Assembly: GCA_002413785.1 (NCBI GenBank)
Contig: DHXR01000050.1
Span: 1-23,090, forward strand
Reading direction: 5' to 3'
Length of the DNA stretch: 23,090 bases
DNA from: Mucilaginibacter sp. UBA5151
Lineage (GTDB): Bacteria > Bacteroidota > Bacteroidia > Sphingobacteriales > Sphingobacteriaceae
The position numbers were made by a program, and so were the translations under genes. A model generated the notes under the pieces. That model had not been told where the DNA came from. It made no database searches and saw only the letters and a program-made list of their open reading frames with translations. Below, piece after piece: positions 7,643-15,219 of this stretch (the first letter of the stretch is position 1; each line of letters starts with the position of its first letter).

Positions 7643-7750
7643 TTCTATGACACTATTACGTTAGCAAAATTTAAAACTACAAATTAGCTTTTAGCTTTTT
7701 CCTGTCAAGAGACAATGTTAATATTGAGATAACTTCATGTTAATGTGCAT

Positions 7751-7783
7751 TTTGAAAAAAATGCATCACTTAGATATTTATTG
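7751..7783 (+). promoter_or_regulatory. Candidate Bacteroidota promoter of the APC permease
   Basis: TTTG at 7751-7754, a 20-base spacer, then TATTTATTG at 7775-7783, close to the TTTG / TAnnTTTG consensus. The leader to the ATG would be about 65 bases. The region is shared with the divergent glycosyltransferase gene. Confidence 0.35.
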
Positions 7784-7852
7784 AATAATTAAAGTTACAA
7801 TAATTTAAAACAAATTGAACAATTAAAAAGAGAAACAATATTTTTATAGCCC

Positions 7853-9205
7853 ATGACAAAAATGCGCACTTTAAGAAAGATCAGACCGGTACAACTTATC
7901 GCTGTTATTTTCTTTACGGTTTCGGGCGGCCCTTATGGTTTGGAACCGCTGCTTACTTATGCCGGTGAGCATGCCGCGCTGCTTATTTTATTGATAACGC
8001 CAATATTATGGGATGTACCGGCAATTTTCACGGTGCTTGAAATGAACAGCATGATGCCTGTTACAGGCGGCTATTATAAATGGGTAAAGCATGCCCTGGG
8101 AAAACGATGGGGTTTTTATGAAGGATGGTGGACCTGGCTCTATACTTTTGTTGACCTGGCCATTTATCCCGGATTATTTGTGTTGTACGCCTCCTATTTC
8201 TTCCCTGTTTTAATGGATTACCGAATACCCATTTGTCTGGTTGTAATATGGGCATCGGCGGCATTAAATATTCTGGGTATAGTACCGGTCGGCAAAACTT
8301 CATTGTTTTTGGGCGTGCTGGTGCTTGTGCCTTTCATCATTTTGTTCGTGCTATTTTTTCAGCACCACAGCGGTGCATTAGCCATACCTGCACCTTCTGT
8401 AAAAGGAGTGCCTTTTTCTTCCTTTAGTATGGCATTATATACAGTGATGTGGAATTGCCTGGGCTGGGATAATGTAACCACTTATGCCGAAGAAGTTGAA
8501 AAACCGGTAAAGTCGTACCTGATTTCAATCTTCTCGGCTTTTGCGTTGGTCATTGTGCTCTATTTTTTAATTATCCTTGTTTCACAGCTATCCGGAATTA
8601 CCCCCGATGTTTTAAAAGACAAAGGCTTTCCGGCGGTTGGCGCAATTATTGGCGGTCAATGGCTGGGTTCACTTATTGCATTTGCAGGCATGGCGGCAAG
8701 CCTTGGGATCTATGCGGCGGTGCTGCTTTCGGTATCACGGGTTCCTAAGGTTATGGCTGATGAGGATATTTTACCTTCGCGCTTAAACAGGGAACACACA
8801 AAATATCAAACGCCCGTTGCTTCAATTGTTGTTTGCTCCCTCATTGTAAGTGTGATGGTTTTATGGCCCTTTGCCGACCTGCTGATCATCGATGTGACGG
8901 TTTATGGCGCTGGTTTGTCGCTGGAGTATATCTCACTGATCAAACTAAGGATGGTAGCGCCTGATGTACACCGTCCGTTTAAAATACCACTGAACATTAC
9001 CGGGCTGTGCATTATGGCGGCTTTACCGGCTATCGTATATTTTGTTGCTTTGGCCGGTGCTTTTTCATCCACCCAACAGGCCATCTGGGCCGCGGTTTTT
9101 GCCATCGTGGTTCTGGCCAGCGCCGAATTTGTATGGCGCCTGATCCTCTGGAAAAAACCACATCATAAAACCGATGATCTTTACGCGTTTAAAAAAAGTG
9201 CATAA
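7853..9205 (+). CDS. APC-superfamily permease, amino acid/polyamine type
   Basis: The protein has 450 residues with about twelve hydrophobic membrane segments. The first segment carries FFTVSGGPYGLEPLLTYAG, and later come GGYYKWVKHALGKRWGFYEGWWTWLYTFVDLAIYP (split here across the second and third helices) and WNCLGWDNVTTYAEEVEKP. The same motifs characterise the LAT/polyamine-uptake branch of the APC superfamily (VSGGPFGVE, GGY..WV..AFG, WNLNYWDS..T.AGEVENP in plant PUT-type transporters). It therefore probably imports amino acids or polyamines by proton symport. ATGs at 7853 and 7862 are both usable, and the first is taken. It is monocistronic, with its 3' end 26 bases from the convergent Hcp-like gene. 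The family is firm, the substrate inferred. Confidence 0.8.
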   Translation: MTKMRTLRKIRPVQLIAVIFFTVSGGPYGLEPLLTYAGEHAALLILLITPILWDVPAIFTVLEMNSMMPVTGGYYKWVKHALGKRWGFYEGWWTWLYTFVDLAIYPGLFVLYASYFFPVLMDYRIPICLVVIWASAALNILGIVPVGKTSLFLGVLVLVPFIILFVLFFQHHSGALAIPAPSVKGVPFSSFSMALYTVMWNCLGWDNVTTYAEEVEKPVKSYLISIFSAFALVIVLYFLIILVSQLSGITPDVLKDKGFPAVGAIIGGQWLGSLIAFAGMAASLGIYAAVLLSVSRVPKVMADEDILPSRLNREHTKYQTPVASIVVCSLIVSVMVLWPFADLLIIDVTVYGAGLSLEYISLIKLRMVAPDVHRPFKIPLNITGLCIMAALPAIVYFVALAGAFSSTQQAIWAAVFAIVVLASAEFVWRLILWKKPHHKTDDLYAFKKSA

Positions 9206-9231
9206 TCAATTAATCATTTACCCCCGGCTGC

Positions 9232-9639
9232 TTAATCCTTTGCCATGGTTGCATAGCTAAAGCTTATTGCCGTCGTTTGGTTCACATTAGGCTCTACCGA
9301 TTTAACCAGCAGTTTGGCAAAATGAAACGCCTGCGTTTTTATTAATTGACCTTTTGCAGATTTTTTATAGTAAATTATATCAATTGAATTGATTGTGGCG
9401 CCGCTTTTCAAAGCCTTGTTCAACTCCTGGTCTGTATTGTCCGTAGTTTTTACAATAGTAAGCAGTCCGCCGGTAGCACCTATTGGCATGTTACTGGTAC
9501 TGCTGCACGTAAATGGCGGATAACCTGAAATAGTAGCATTAATAACCTGTTGCTTTGGCTGTGTAAAAGCAGATGAAATTATAAAGCAAGCCAATAATAA
9601 TAATAATACGTACAAATGCCGGATCAAATTCTTTTTCAT
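9232..9639 (-). CDS. Small secreted Hcp-like (T6SS tube-fold) protein
   Basis: The protein has 135 residues. Residues 1-26 are a Sec signal peptide (KKNLIRHLYVLLLLLACFIISSAFT). The mature part resembles the C-terminal two thirds of Hcp-family beta-barrel proteins: LNKALKSGATINSIDIIYYK (the family's 'L..A...G..i....i...r' helix-strand), then QAFHFAKLLVKSVEPN and TAISFSYATM (the 'y.l.dv.vssv....p.e.vsl.f.ki' ending). Classic Hcp is cytoplasmic and exported by the type VI machine. This one has its own signal peptide and no T6SS genes nearby, so it is more likely a stand-alone periplasmic or secreted member of the fold. It converges with the permease gene. Similarity is judged by eye and could be wrong. 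Confidence 0.5.
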   Translation of the reverse strand: MKKNLIRHLYVLLLLLACFIISSAFTQPKQQVINATISGYPPFTCSSTSNMPIGATGGLLTIVKTTDNTDQELNKALKSGATINSIDIIYYKKSAKGQLIKTQAFHFAKLLVKSVEPNVNQTTAISFSYATMAKD

Positions 9640-9924
9640 AACAATATCGGTTAAAAGGAAAAGTATAACTGATGCTTTAATAGATAAAATTACACAATGG
9701 AACAGTAAACCGATATACCCGTAGGGAAATTAGCGTATAAATAAGCTATTTATCTACCGTGTTAGTTGGGGATGTTTTTCGTTTTTCAGCCGCGACCGGA
9801 GATAAAATTTAAGATAAGCTGTTGGGGTATGATGCCGTTTTAATAAAATCAAAAAGATTCCACATTAAATACATCCAAAATCTAAAGATAATTTAATAAT
9901 ATTGATCGAATTATAAAAAATCAA
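9640..9924. other. Divergent intergenic region before the dehydratase gene
   Basis: No coding frame is convincing over 285 bases. There is one inverted repeat, ATAAATA-agc-TATTTAT, at 9737-9753, a possible operator between the two divergent genes. No promoter boxes are clear enough to call. Confidence 0.35.
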
Positions 9925-11634
9925 ATGGATAAGGAGTTGAGAAGCCGCCAATGGTTTGGCAAAAAGGGAAAAGATGGTTTTATATACCGCGCCTGGATGA
10001 AAAACCAGGGCATACCGGCGCACGAACTACAGGGCAAGCCGGTAATCGGTATTTGCAATACATGGTCGGAACTGACGCCCTGCAACGCCCATTTCAGGGA
10101 GCTGGCCGAATCAGTGAAACATGGCATATATGAAGCTGGGGGCTTCCCGGTTGAATTCCCGGTAATGTCCCTTGGTGAAACACTGATCAAGCCTACTGCC
10201 ATGCTCTACCGGAACCTGGTGAGTATGGATGTGGAGGAATCTATCAGGGCTAACCCTATCGACGGCGTGGTGCTCCTTTGCGGTTGCGACAAAACCACCC
10301 CGGCTTTGGTGATGGGCGCCTGTAGTGTAAATATCCCCACTATTGTTGTTTCCGGCGGGCCGATGCTGACCGGTAAATACCGGGGGCATGATATAAGCAC
10401 TTCGGATGTATGGCGTTTTTCGGAGGCTCACCGGGCAGGCAAAATGACCGATGAGGAACTTTTTACCGCCGAAGCCTGTATGACCCGCAGCCGCGGCCAT
10501 TGCGCGGTAATGGGCACAGCGTCAACAATGGCCTGCATGGTTGAATCACTGGGGCTAACGCTGGCTGAAAATGCGGCGATCCCGGCAGCCGATTCGCGCC
10601 GAAAAGTTTTGGCCCATTTGTCGGGCAGCCGGATAGTGGAGATGGTAAAAGAAGATCTTAAACCATCGGATATACTTACCCGGCAGGCTTTTGAAAACGC
10701 CATAACCGTAAATGCTGCCATCGGCGGGTCCACAAATTTTGTGATCCATTTGCTGGCCATTGCCGCACGCATAGGTGTTGATCTTACAATGGATGATTTT
10801 AATAATGTAAAAAACATCCCCTTGCTTGCTAACCTGCAACCCTCCGGGAAATATTTTATGGAGGACTTTTATTATGCCGGCGGTTTGCCTGCCCTGATGA
10901 AAGAATTGCACGGGGTTTTGAACAATACAGCCATTACCGTCAGCGGAAAGCCGGTTGCCGAAAATTACCTGAAAAGCGAATGTTTTAACCGGGAAATGAT
11001 AGCAGCGTTTGACAAGCCTTTTAATGCGGTTGCAGGTATTGTGGTTGTAAAAGGAAACCTGAGCGAAAATGGCGCTGTGCTGAAACCCTCGGCGGCAAGT
11101 CCCGCTTTAATGAAGCATACAGGCAAAGCAGTTGTATTTGAAAATATTGAGGATTATAAAGCGAAGATAGATGACCCTGATCTGGATGTTGATGAAAACA
11201 GCGTTTTGGTTTTAAAAAACGTGGGGCCCAAGGGCTACCCCGGTATGCCCGAAGTTGGCAATATGTCGATTCCGAAAAAACTATTGGAAAAAGGCGTAAC
11301 GGATATGGTACGTATTTCTGACGGACGGATGAGCGGCACCGGGTTTGGCACCGTTGTACTGCATGTTTCGCCGGAAGCAGCCATAGGCGGCACTTTAGCC
11401 ATTGTGCAGGATGGTGACATTATCAATCTGGATGTAAGCGCCGGGCTGTTGCATGTTGAATTATCTGAGGCGGAAATTATTGAACGAAAGAAAAAACTGC
11501 AACCACAGGAGAACTTAAGCAACCGGGGATATGTCTGGCTGTATCAAACCCATGTGGAGCAGGCGCACCTGGGCGCTGATATGGATTTTCTGAAAGGCGG
11601 ATCGGGCAGTAGTGTATTGAGGGATTCGCATTGA
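9925..11634 (+). CDS. IlvD/Edd-family sugar-acid dehydratase, L-arabonate dehydratase type
   Basis: The protein has 569 residues, the usual length. It follows the sugar-acid branch of the IlvD/Edd family (L-arabinonate, D-xylonate and related dehydratases) rather than branched-chain amino acid IlvD: LRSRQWFG, NTWSELTPCNAH, GCDKTTPALVMGA, GPKGYPGMPEVGNM, and an ending DMDFLKGGSGSSVLRDSH as in rhizobial arabonate dehydratase. The iron-sulfur ligands expected for the family are present at Cys53, Cys121 and Cys193. It removes water from an aldonic acid to give a 2-keto-3-deoxy acid in the cytoplasm. The SDR gene downstream on the same strand could supply the preceding oxidation. The substrate (arabonate, fuconate or xylonate) cannot be fixed from sequence alone. 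The start at 9925 matches family N-termini. Confidence 0.85.
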   Translation: MDKELRSRQWFGKKGKDGFIYRAWMKNQGIPAHELQGKPVIGICNTWSELTPCNAHFRELAESVKHGIYEAGGFPVEFPVMSLGETLIKPTAMLYRNLVSMDVEESIRANPIDGVVLLCGCDKTTPALVMGACSVNIPTIVVSGGPMLTGKYRGHDISTSDVWRFSEAHRAGKMTDEELFTAEACMTRSRGHCAVMGTASTMACMVESLGLTLAENAAIPAADSRRKVLAHLSGSRIVEMVKEDLKPSDILTRQAFENAITVNAAIGGSTNFVIHLLAIAARIGVDLTMDDFNNVKNIPLLANLQPSGKYFMEDFYYAGGLPALMKELHGVLNNTAITVSGKPVAENYLKSECFNREMIAAFDKPFNAVAGIVVVKGNLSENGAVLKPSAASPALMKHTGKAVVFENIEDYKAKIDDPDLDVDENSVLVLKNVGPKGYPGMPEVGNMSIPKKLLEKGVTDMVRISDGRMSGTGFGTVVLHVSPEAAIGGTLAIVQDGDIINLDVSAGLLHVELSEAEIIERKKKLQPQENLSNRGYVWLYQTHVEQAHLGADMDFLKGGSGSSVLRDSH

Positions 11635-11636
11635 GA

Positions 11637-11859
11637 TAACGTGAGTTTGAGATAAGAATTGGCTATCCTTGCAGTATGCTCCCATCGGGGCTACCGCTTT
11701 GTAGAAACCAAATAACAAGGATAATTGCCATGTCAGTGGCTACCCTTCGCGAATTGGGTAGCCACTGACGTGGCAAAAATAACGTTTGAATAATGTGCTA
11801 CAAAGCGGTAGCCCGCCAGTTGGCGGGGCAAAGGGTTTTCTTACATCGAACTCACGTTA
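11637..11859. mobile_element. Composite REP/MITE-like element B, reverse-oriented relative of element A
   Basis: Terminal inverted repeats at 11637-11658 and 11838-11859 pair at 19 of 22 positions, with the outer 11 (taacgtgagtt) perfect. Inside is an outer stem of 16 perfect pairs (11689-11704 with 11798-11813, ggctaccgctttgtag) and an inner hairpin (11726-11745 with 11756-11775, 19 of 20 paired) around ttcgcgaa. Four hairpins with GTAG/CTAC feet are present: CTAC at 11691-11694 and 11740-11743, GTAG at 11758-11761 and 11808-11811, the last followed by cccgccagttggcgggg. Read on the minus strand, the core aligns along its length with element A. The left end begins two bases after the dehydratase stop. 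No flanking direct repeat was found. It fills most of the gap before the SDR gene. Confidence 0.75.
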
Positions 11860-11878
11860 ATATATTAATTTGTTGTAC

Positions 11879-11969
11879 TGAATGGAGGAAGCATCTTCTA
11901 CGACTTACAGGTGGGCGACTGGTCGCTTCGGGAAGATTCTTCTCCGCCTTTTGGCGGATCAGAATGACA
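11879..11969. repeat. Likely dispersed intergenic repeat ('gaatgaca' type)
   Basis: The block starts tgaatggaggaagcatcttc and ends ggcggatcagaatgac. It contains gaagcatcttc and gaagattcttc, which resemble each other, and a small hairpin ccgcc-tttt-ggcgg at 11944-11957. From general knowledge, units with 'aagattcttc...cagaatgaca' are common dispersed repeats in Bacteroidota genomes. No coding frame explains it. Confidence 0.45.
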
Positions 11970-12004
11970 AGTTCCGGTGTTTTGTAAATGACATTTTTAT
12001 TTAG

Positions 12005-12772
12005 ATGAAAGCAAAAAAATTCAGCGGCGAGGTAGCCATAATAACAGGTGCAGGACAGGGCATTGGCTTTGAAATTGCCAGGCAAATGGCACAAAATGGC
12101 GCGGCTGTACTCATTAATGATATTAATGAAGAACTCATTAATAAAGCAGCCGGACACATCAAATCGGAAGGCGGCGTTTGTTATGCCATGGCAGGTGATG
12201 CGGCTGATATCGATTTCATACAGCAAATGGTGGATTCGGCTGTGCAGCATTTTGGTAAGCTTACTATCGCCGTTGCCAATGCGGGGATCACTTTGTTTGG
12301 GGATTTTTTAACCTACCCGGCCGAATCACTGCAAAGTGTGATGAACCTAAATCTGCAGGGCAGCTTTTTTTTAGCACAGCGGGCCTCCCGGCAAATGATT
12401 AAACAGGATAGCGGCGGCAGCATCCTGTTCATGTCATCGGTAACAGGCCACCAGGCGCATAAGTACCTCGCCGCGTATGGCATGACCAAAGCCGCGCTCG
12501 AAATGCTGGCCAAAAACCTGGTTGTTGAGTTATCCCCTTATCACATCACCGTAAATACGGTTGCACCGGGGGCCACCCTTACCGAACGCACCCTGGAAGA
12601 TGCGGATTATAAAACTACATGGTCGCGCATTACGCCGATGGGCCGCCCGGCCACGGTGGAAGATGTTGCTAATGCTGTACTTTTTCTGGTTTCGCCGGAC
12701 GCCGGGCACATCACCGGGCAGTACCTGATTGTCGATGGCGGATGGACGGCTGTAAGCACATCACCCTATTGA
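12005..12772 (+). CDS. Short-chain dehydrogenase/reductase (SDR), classical type
   Basis: The protein has 255 residues. It has the classical SDR set: cofactor loop TGAGQGIG near residue 15, NAG in AVANAGITLFG, catalytic Ser in ILFMSSVTG, YGMTKAAL (Tyr-x-x-x-Lys), PGATLTER, and the C-terminal LVSPDAGHITGQYLIVDGGW. An Asp in LINDINEE after the second strand suggests NAD(H) preference. With the sugar-acid dehydratase upstream on the same strand, a role as aldose (for example arabinose, fucose or galactose) 1-dehydrogenase is plausible. Many SDRs of this kind act on other sugars or 3-oxoacyl substrates. The 370-base gap with element B makes a simple shared operon uncertain. Confidence 0.8.
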   Translation: MKAKKFSGEVAIITGAGQGIGFEIARQMAQNGAAVLINDINEELINKAAGHIKSEGGVCYAMAGDAADIDFIQQMVDSAVQHFGKLTIAVANAGITLFGDFLTYPAESLQSVMNLNLQGSFFLAQRASRQMIKQDSGGSILFMSSVTGHQAHKYLAAYGMTKAALEMLAKNLVVELSPYHITVNTVAPGATLTERTLEDADYKTTWSRITPMGRPATVEDVANAVLFLVSPDAGHITGQYLIVDGGWTAVSTSPY

Positions 12773-12859
12773 TAAACCTGTAGCAAAATGGTTGGTCTTT
12801 GGTTTGGTGCTTTACTTTTTTTTTTGATTTGATCAGTGTAATTCGCATAAATTTCTTCA

Positions 12860-12890
12860 GCCGGCATCAATGAGCATCCCTGACGCCGGC
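12860..12890. terminator. Inverted repeat between convergent SDR and methyltransferase genes
   Basis: GCCGGC at 12860-12865 and 12885-12890 can pair across a 19-base loop. A T-run of ten lies nearer the SDR stop (about 12821-12830). These are weak terminator-like signals, and no other feature is seen in the gap 12773-12933. Confidence 0.3.
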
Positions 12891-12933
12891 GATATTCCGC
12901 AAATAATTGTCCATCAAAACCATATCCACTTTA

Positions 12934-13644
12934 TCATCGGTGAAAAAGTAAAAATATTGCGGGGCGTTTATGCAGTTCGGGTACTTTTTTCTGCCATTCG
13001 GCGATGGTTTTGGTTTGAACAAATTCGGTGGCCGATGTAAGGTCAGCCGCGATACAAAGCCTGGTTTTAGGATGCGCTGTTTTCAGTATCTCTTCCAGCA
13101 TCGGGTTATTACGGAAAGGCGTCTCGATAAAAATTTGTGTCTGGTCGTTTTTCTCGGACAAATTTTCAAGTTCTTTTATCTTTTTGCTCCTTTCGGCCTT
13201 ATCAATTGGCAAATAACCGTGAAAAGTAAAGCTTTGTCCGTTAAACCCGGAAGCCATCAACGCAAGCAAAATAGAACTCGGCCCCACCAGCGGCACAACC
13301 TTTATGCCCATACGGTGTGCTTTTTCCACAATTTCGGCGCCGGGGTCGGCGATGCCCGGGCAGCCGGCCTCACTCATTAAACCCACCGATTTGCCCACCT
13401 GCAGCCCTTTAAAAAACTCGCCCGTTCCGCTGTCGCGGTTATGTTTGCTGTAATCGTGGATCAGCAATTCGCTTTGCGGCGTTTTCAATCCGGCTTCTTT
13501 TAAAAATTTACGGGCTGTTTTTTCGTTCTCCACAATATACTCCTTTATGCTGTTGATGGTATCAACAAGATAGGGCGTAAATGATTTTGCGGCGGCCTCG
13601 TCGGCAAGCGGCACGGGTATTAAATAAAGTGTTCCTAATGGCAT
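12934..13644 (-). CDS. RsmI-like SAM-dependent methyltransferase (tetrapyrrole methylase fold)
   Basis: The protein has 236 residues from the ATG at 13642-13644. The frame is open 37 codons further upstream, but similarity begins at MPLGTLYLIPVPLAD, so the shorter start is used. The tetrapyrrole-methylase fold is clear: GTLYLIPVPL at the start, GLMSEAGCPGIADPGAEIVEKAHRMG and VVPLVGPSSILLALMASG, then IFIETPFRNNPMLEEIL and RPAIFLLFHR at the end. RsmI 2'-O-methylates C1402 of 16S rRNA. Bacteroidota carry a shorter RsmI-related protein of this kind, and whether it has the same target is not certain. It is divergent from the next gene, with only 55 bases between starts. The family is firm, the exact substrate moderate. 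Confidence 0.8.
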   Translation of the reverse strand: MPLGTLYLIPVPLADEAAAKSFTPYLVDTINSIKEYIVENEKTARKFLKEAGLKTPQSELLIHDYSKHNRDSGTGEFFKGLQVGKSVGLMSEAGCPGIADPGAEIVEKAHRMGIKVVPLVGPSSILLALMASGFNGQSFTFHGYLPIDKAERSKKIKELENLSEKNDQTQIFIETPFRNNPMLEEILKTAHPKTRLCIAADLTSATEFVQTKTIAEWQKKVPELHKRPAIFLLFHR

Positions 13645-13699
13645 ATTGCAAAATTGCTGTTTTTTGTTTAATTTAAGCTGTCTAATCCGGGTCAAAAAA

Positions 13700-14416
13700 A
13701 TGAAAGAGTTAAGTAAAAACTGGTTTATCGAAGGTTCACTTGATTTTGAATACAAAAAGTATATCCTGCTGGCTTATTTGCAGGAAATAAACCACCATTT
13801 TGACAAGAGCAGATTATACCCCAACCTGAGCGACCTGGTATTTCATTACAACAACCTTTTGTTCTTCAAAAAAAATAAAAGCATGCTGCAGCAGTCCTTC
13901 CCGCAACGTTTAACAAAGGCTGATGTTGAGGCGGTAAAGCTCACTTACCAGAAAATAGTGGATGATGACAGCTCGATGAAGGAGATAGAATTGATTATTA
14001 CTTACGCCATTCAAAAAATGAACCCCGCTATACAAACCGGTAAAGACATTTATGACTTTGTGGAGCGCCAGCTGGCTATTGACCCGGTAGGTATTGTGCC
14101 GCTGTTGCCTTATCACGGCTATTTTTCATTGCGGAACGGGAAAGAAAAAACGCATGGCATTTACGAATACCAGATCACCCTGTTTGAAAACAAGGACGAT
14201 AAATACCGGGGCATCAACATCCAATATGTAGACACATACGAAGAAAGTATTACAAAAACCCCCGAAGCGATGAAGCTCGACCTGATCCGCCGGAATAAAT
14301 TTATGCCCAACCCGGCGGTTTATTATGTGCAAAGCGATATTACTTTCCCGCTGGAACAAACCCTGCTGCCGGTAGCCAAAAGGAGCTTGGTGAAGTATAT
14401 CTCGAAGGCAGCTTGA
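13700..14416 (+). CDS. Conserved Bacteroidota protein of unknown function
   Basis: The protein has 238 residues from the ATG at 13700. An upstream in-frame ATG at 13646 would overlap the divergent promoter region and add low-similarity sequence. The pattern MKELSKNWFIEG-x-x-DFEYKKY-LLAYLQ, PNLSDLVFHYNNL, GIVPLLPYHGYFSLRNG and the ending FPLEQTLLPVAKRSLVKYIS is one I associate with a conserved hypothetical family in Bacteroidota. It has no signal peptide, membrane segment or recognisable catalytic motif, so it is likely cytoplasmic. It is paired back-to-back with the RsmI-like gene. No function is proposed. Confidence 0.75.
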   Translation: MKELSKNWFIEGSLDFEYKKYILLAYLQEINHHFDKSRLYPNLSDLVFHYNNLLFFKKNKSMLQQSFPQRLTKADVEAVKLTYQKIVDDDSSMKEIELIITYAIQKMNPAIQTGKDIYDFVERQLAIDPVGIVPLLPYHGYFSLRNGKEKTHGIYEYQITLFENKDDKYRGINIQYVDTYEESITKTPEAMKLDLIRRNKFMPNPAVYYVQSDITFPLEQTLLPVAKRSLVKYISKAA

Positions 14417-14418
14417 TG

Positions 14419-14450
14419 GATGTGCAGATGTGAGGATGTGCAGATGTGCG
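14419..14450. repeat. Short tandem repeat, four octamers gatgtgNN
   Basis: gatgtgca, gatgtgag, gatgtgca, gatgtgcg run in direct succession from 14419, with gatgtgcagatgtg exact at 14419-14432 and 14435-14448. It begins just after the stop of the preceding gene. This is a non-coding microsatellite-like run. Confidence 0.8.
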
Positions 14451-14495
14451 GATTATTTTATCAACCTTTCGAAAATTGTTTGTAATTTTGAGATA

Positions 14496-14855
14496 ATGGA
14501 ATTAGCGTTTGACATAACAGAATCATTTAATAGGGACATGCTGCTTTTATCGGCTTCTGAAAAAGAAGTTGTTAAGAAACAGATCAACCTTGTTTCTCAA
14601 TCCTTACTTAACGGACAAACCGCGTTCAAAGAAAATTCCTCTATTCCGTATATATTTAATTTGAAAGGCGGCCTCGACAGTTCCCTTTTCCTTATCAGGG
14701 CTGATAAAGACCACCGCATTATTGCTGCCGTTGATGATGACCCCATTTTCGAAAAAGTTTCACTGACCCTTTTCAGGATAGTGGACAAAAAAGGCGCTGA
14801 AACAGTTTATAGAGAAGTTGGCGAGGATATATACAAGAAGCTCGGGCTTTTGTAA
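14496..14855 (+). CDS. Small protein, possible RelE/ParE-type toxin fold
   Basis: The protein has 119 residues from the ATG at 14496, chosen over the in-frame ATG at 14430 that lies in repeat sequence. Residues about 47-118 read IPYIFNLKGGLDSSLFLIRADKDHRIIAAVDDDPIFEKV (given here in part), then LTLFRIVDKKGAETVYREVGEDIYKKL. This resembles the RelE/ParE toxin layout: 'LKG...lyrlRvgdyRiiy.id...v.ll.i..r..vY'. One base separates its stop from the next gene's ATG (TAATATG), so the two are surely co-transcribed. They precede type III restriction-modification genes on the same strand. It may be a toxin-antitoxin-like or accessory defence gene. Resemblance is by eye only, and no catalytic residues are certain. 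Confidence 0.45.
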   Translation: MELAFDITESFNRDMLLLSASEKEVVKKQINLVSQSLLNGQTAFKENSSIPYIFNLKGGLDSSLFLIRADKDHRIIAAVDDDPIFEKVSLTLFRIVDKKGAETVYREVGEDIYKKLGLL

Positions 14856-14856
14856 T

Positions 14857-15192
14857 ATGGCGGAAATTAAAGCACTGCTCGACGAATTTGGTGTTATTTT
14901 CGAAGCAAACAAAAACCTTCCCTCTGCTGATTTAAAAATAAAATTCATAGAGGCGCTTGCTGAATTGGAAGACAATACCGCACATAAAACCCGTCAGTTT
15001 CCTAAAACCCGGCTGCACAAAGTCGTGGGCGTAAAACAAACCATTTACCGGGCTGATATTGATAAAATTTCAGGCTGGCGCATCCATGTACAATATGCCG
15101 ATAAACAACTGCACCTGAAAGACATTATTGACGGCCAACTTCATGATGATGTAATTAGGGTAATTCAATCAAAAAAGGACAGGTACAATTAG
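14857..15192 (+). CDS. Small protein of unknown function, partner of the preceding RelE-like gene
   Basis: The protein has 111 residues from the ATG at 14857, one base after the stop of the RelE-like gene. Residues 1-45 look helical and acidic (IKALLDEFGVIFEANKNL, IKFIEALAELEDN). Residues 50-111 are basic and aromatic: KTRLHKVVGVKQTIYRADI, KISGWRIHVQY, LHLKDIIDG, DVIRVIQSKKDRY. There is no helix-turn-helix or ribbon-helix-helix like common antitoxins. The domain split (acidic helices, then a basic beta-rich part) is compatible with a fused or unusual antitoxin, or with a second RelE-fold protein. I do not recognise the family. The gene ends just before a small hairpin and the mod leader. Confidence 0.5.
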   Translation: MAEIKALLDEFGVIFEANKNLPSADLKIKFIEALAELEDNTAHKTRQFPKTRLHKVVGVKQTIYRADIDKISGWRIHVQYADKQLHLKDIIDGQLHDDVIRVIQSKKDRYN

Positions 15193-15194
15193 TT

Positions 15195-15211
15195 CCCCGC
15201 CTTTGCCGGGG
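15195..15211 (+). terminator. Weak hairpin after the two-gene module
   Basis: CCCCG-cctttgc-CGGGG, five pairs, directly downstream of the stop at 15190-15192. No T-run follows, so it is at best a weak or partial terminator before mod. Confidence 0.35.
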
Positions 15212-15219
15212 TTGTCTCC

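Noticed and set aside
11627..11870. Target-site duplication around element B
   Set aside because: The sequences just outside the two ends (attgaga and atatatt) do not match, so no duplication is claimed for this copy.
12859..12933. Codon-like open stretch just after the RsmI-like stop, in another frame
   Set aside because: The methyltransferase ends at the normal family C-terminus, so a frameshifted extension is unlikely, and the stretch is only about 25 codons.
13646..13699. Upstream in-frame start of the conserved protein at 13700
   Set aside because: The extra residues look like translated leader and overlap the divergent promoter region.
13645..13755. Upstream extension of the RsmI-like protein
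   Set aside because: Family similarity begins at the ATG at 13644, and the extension would cover the start of the divergent gene.
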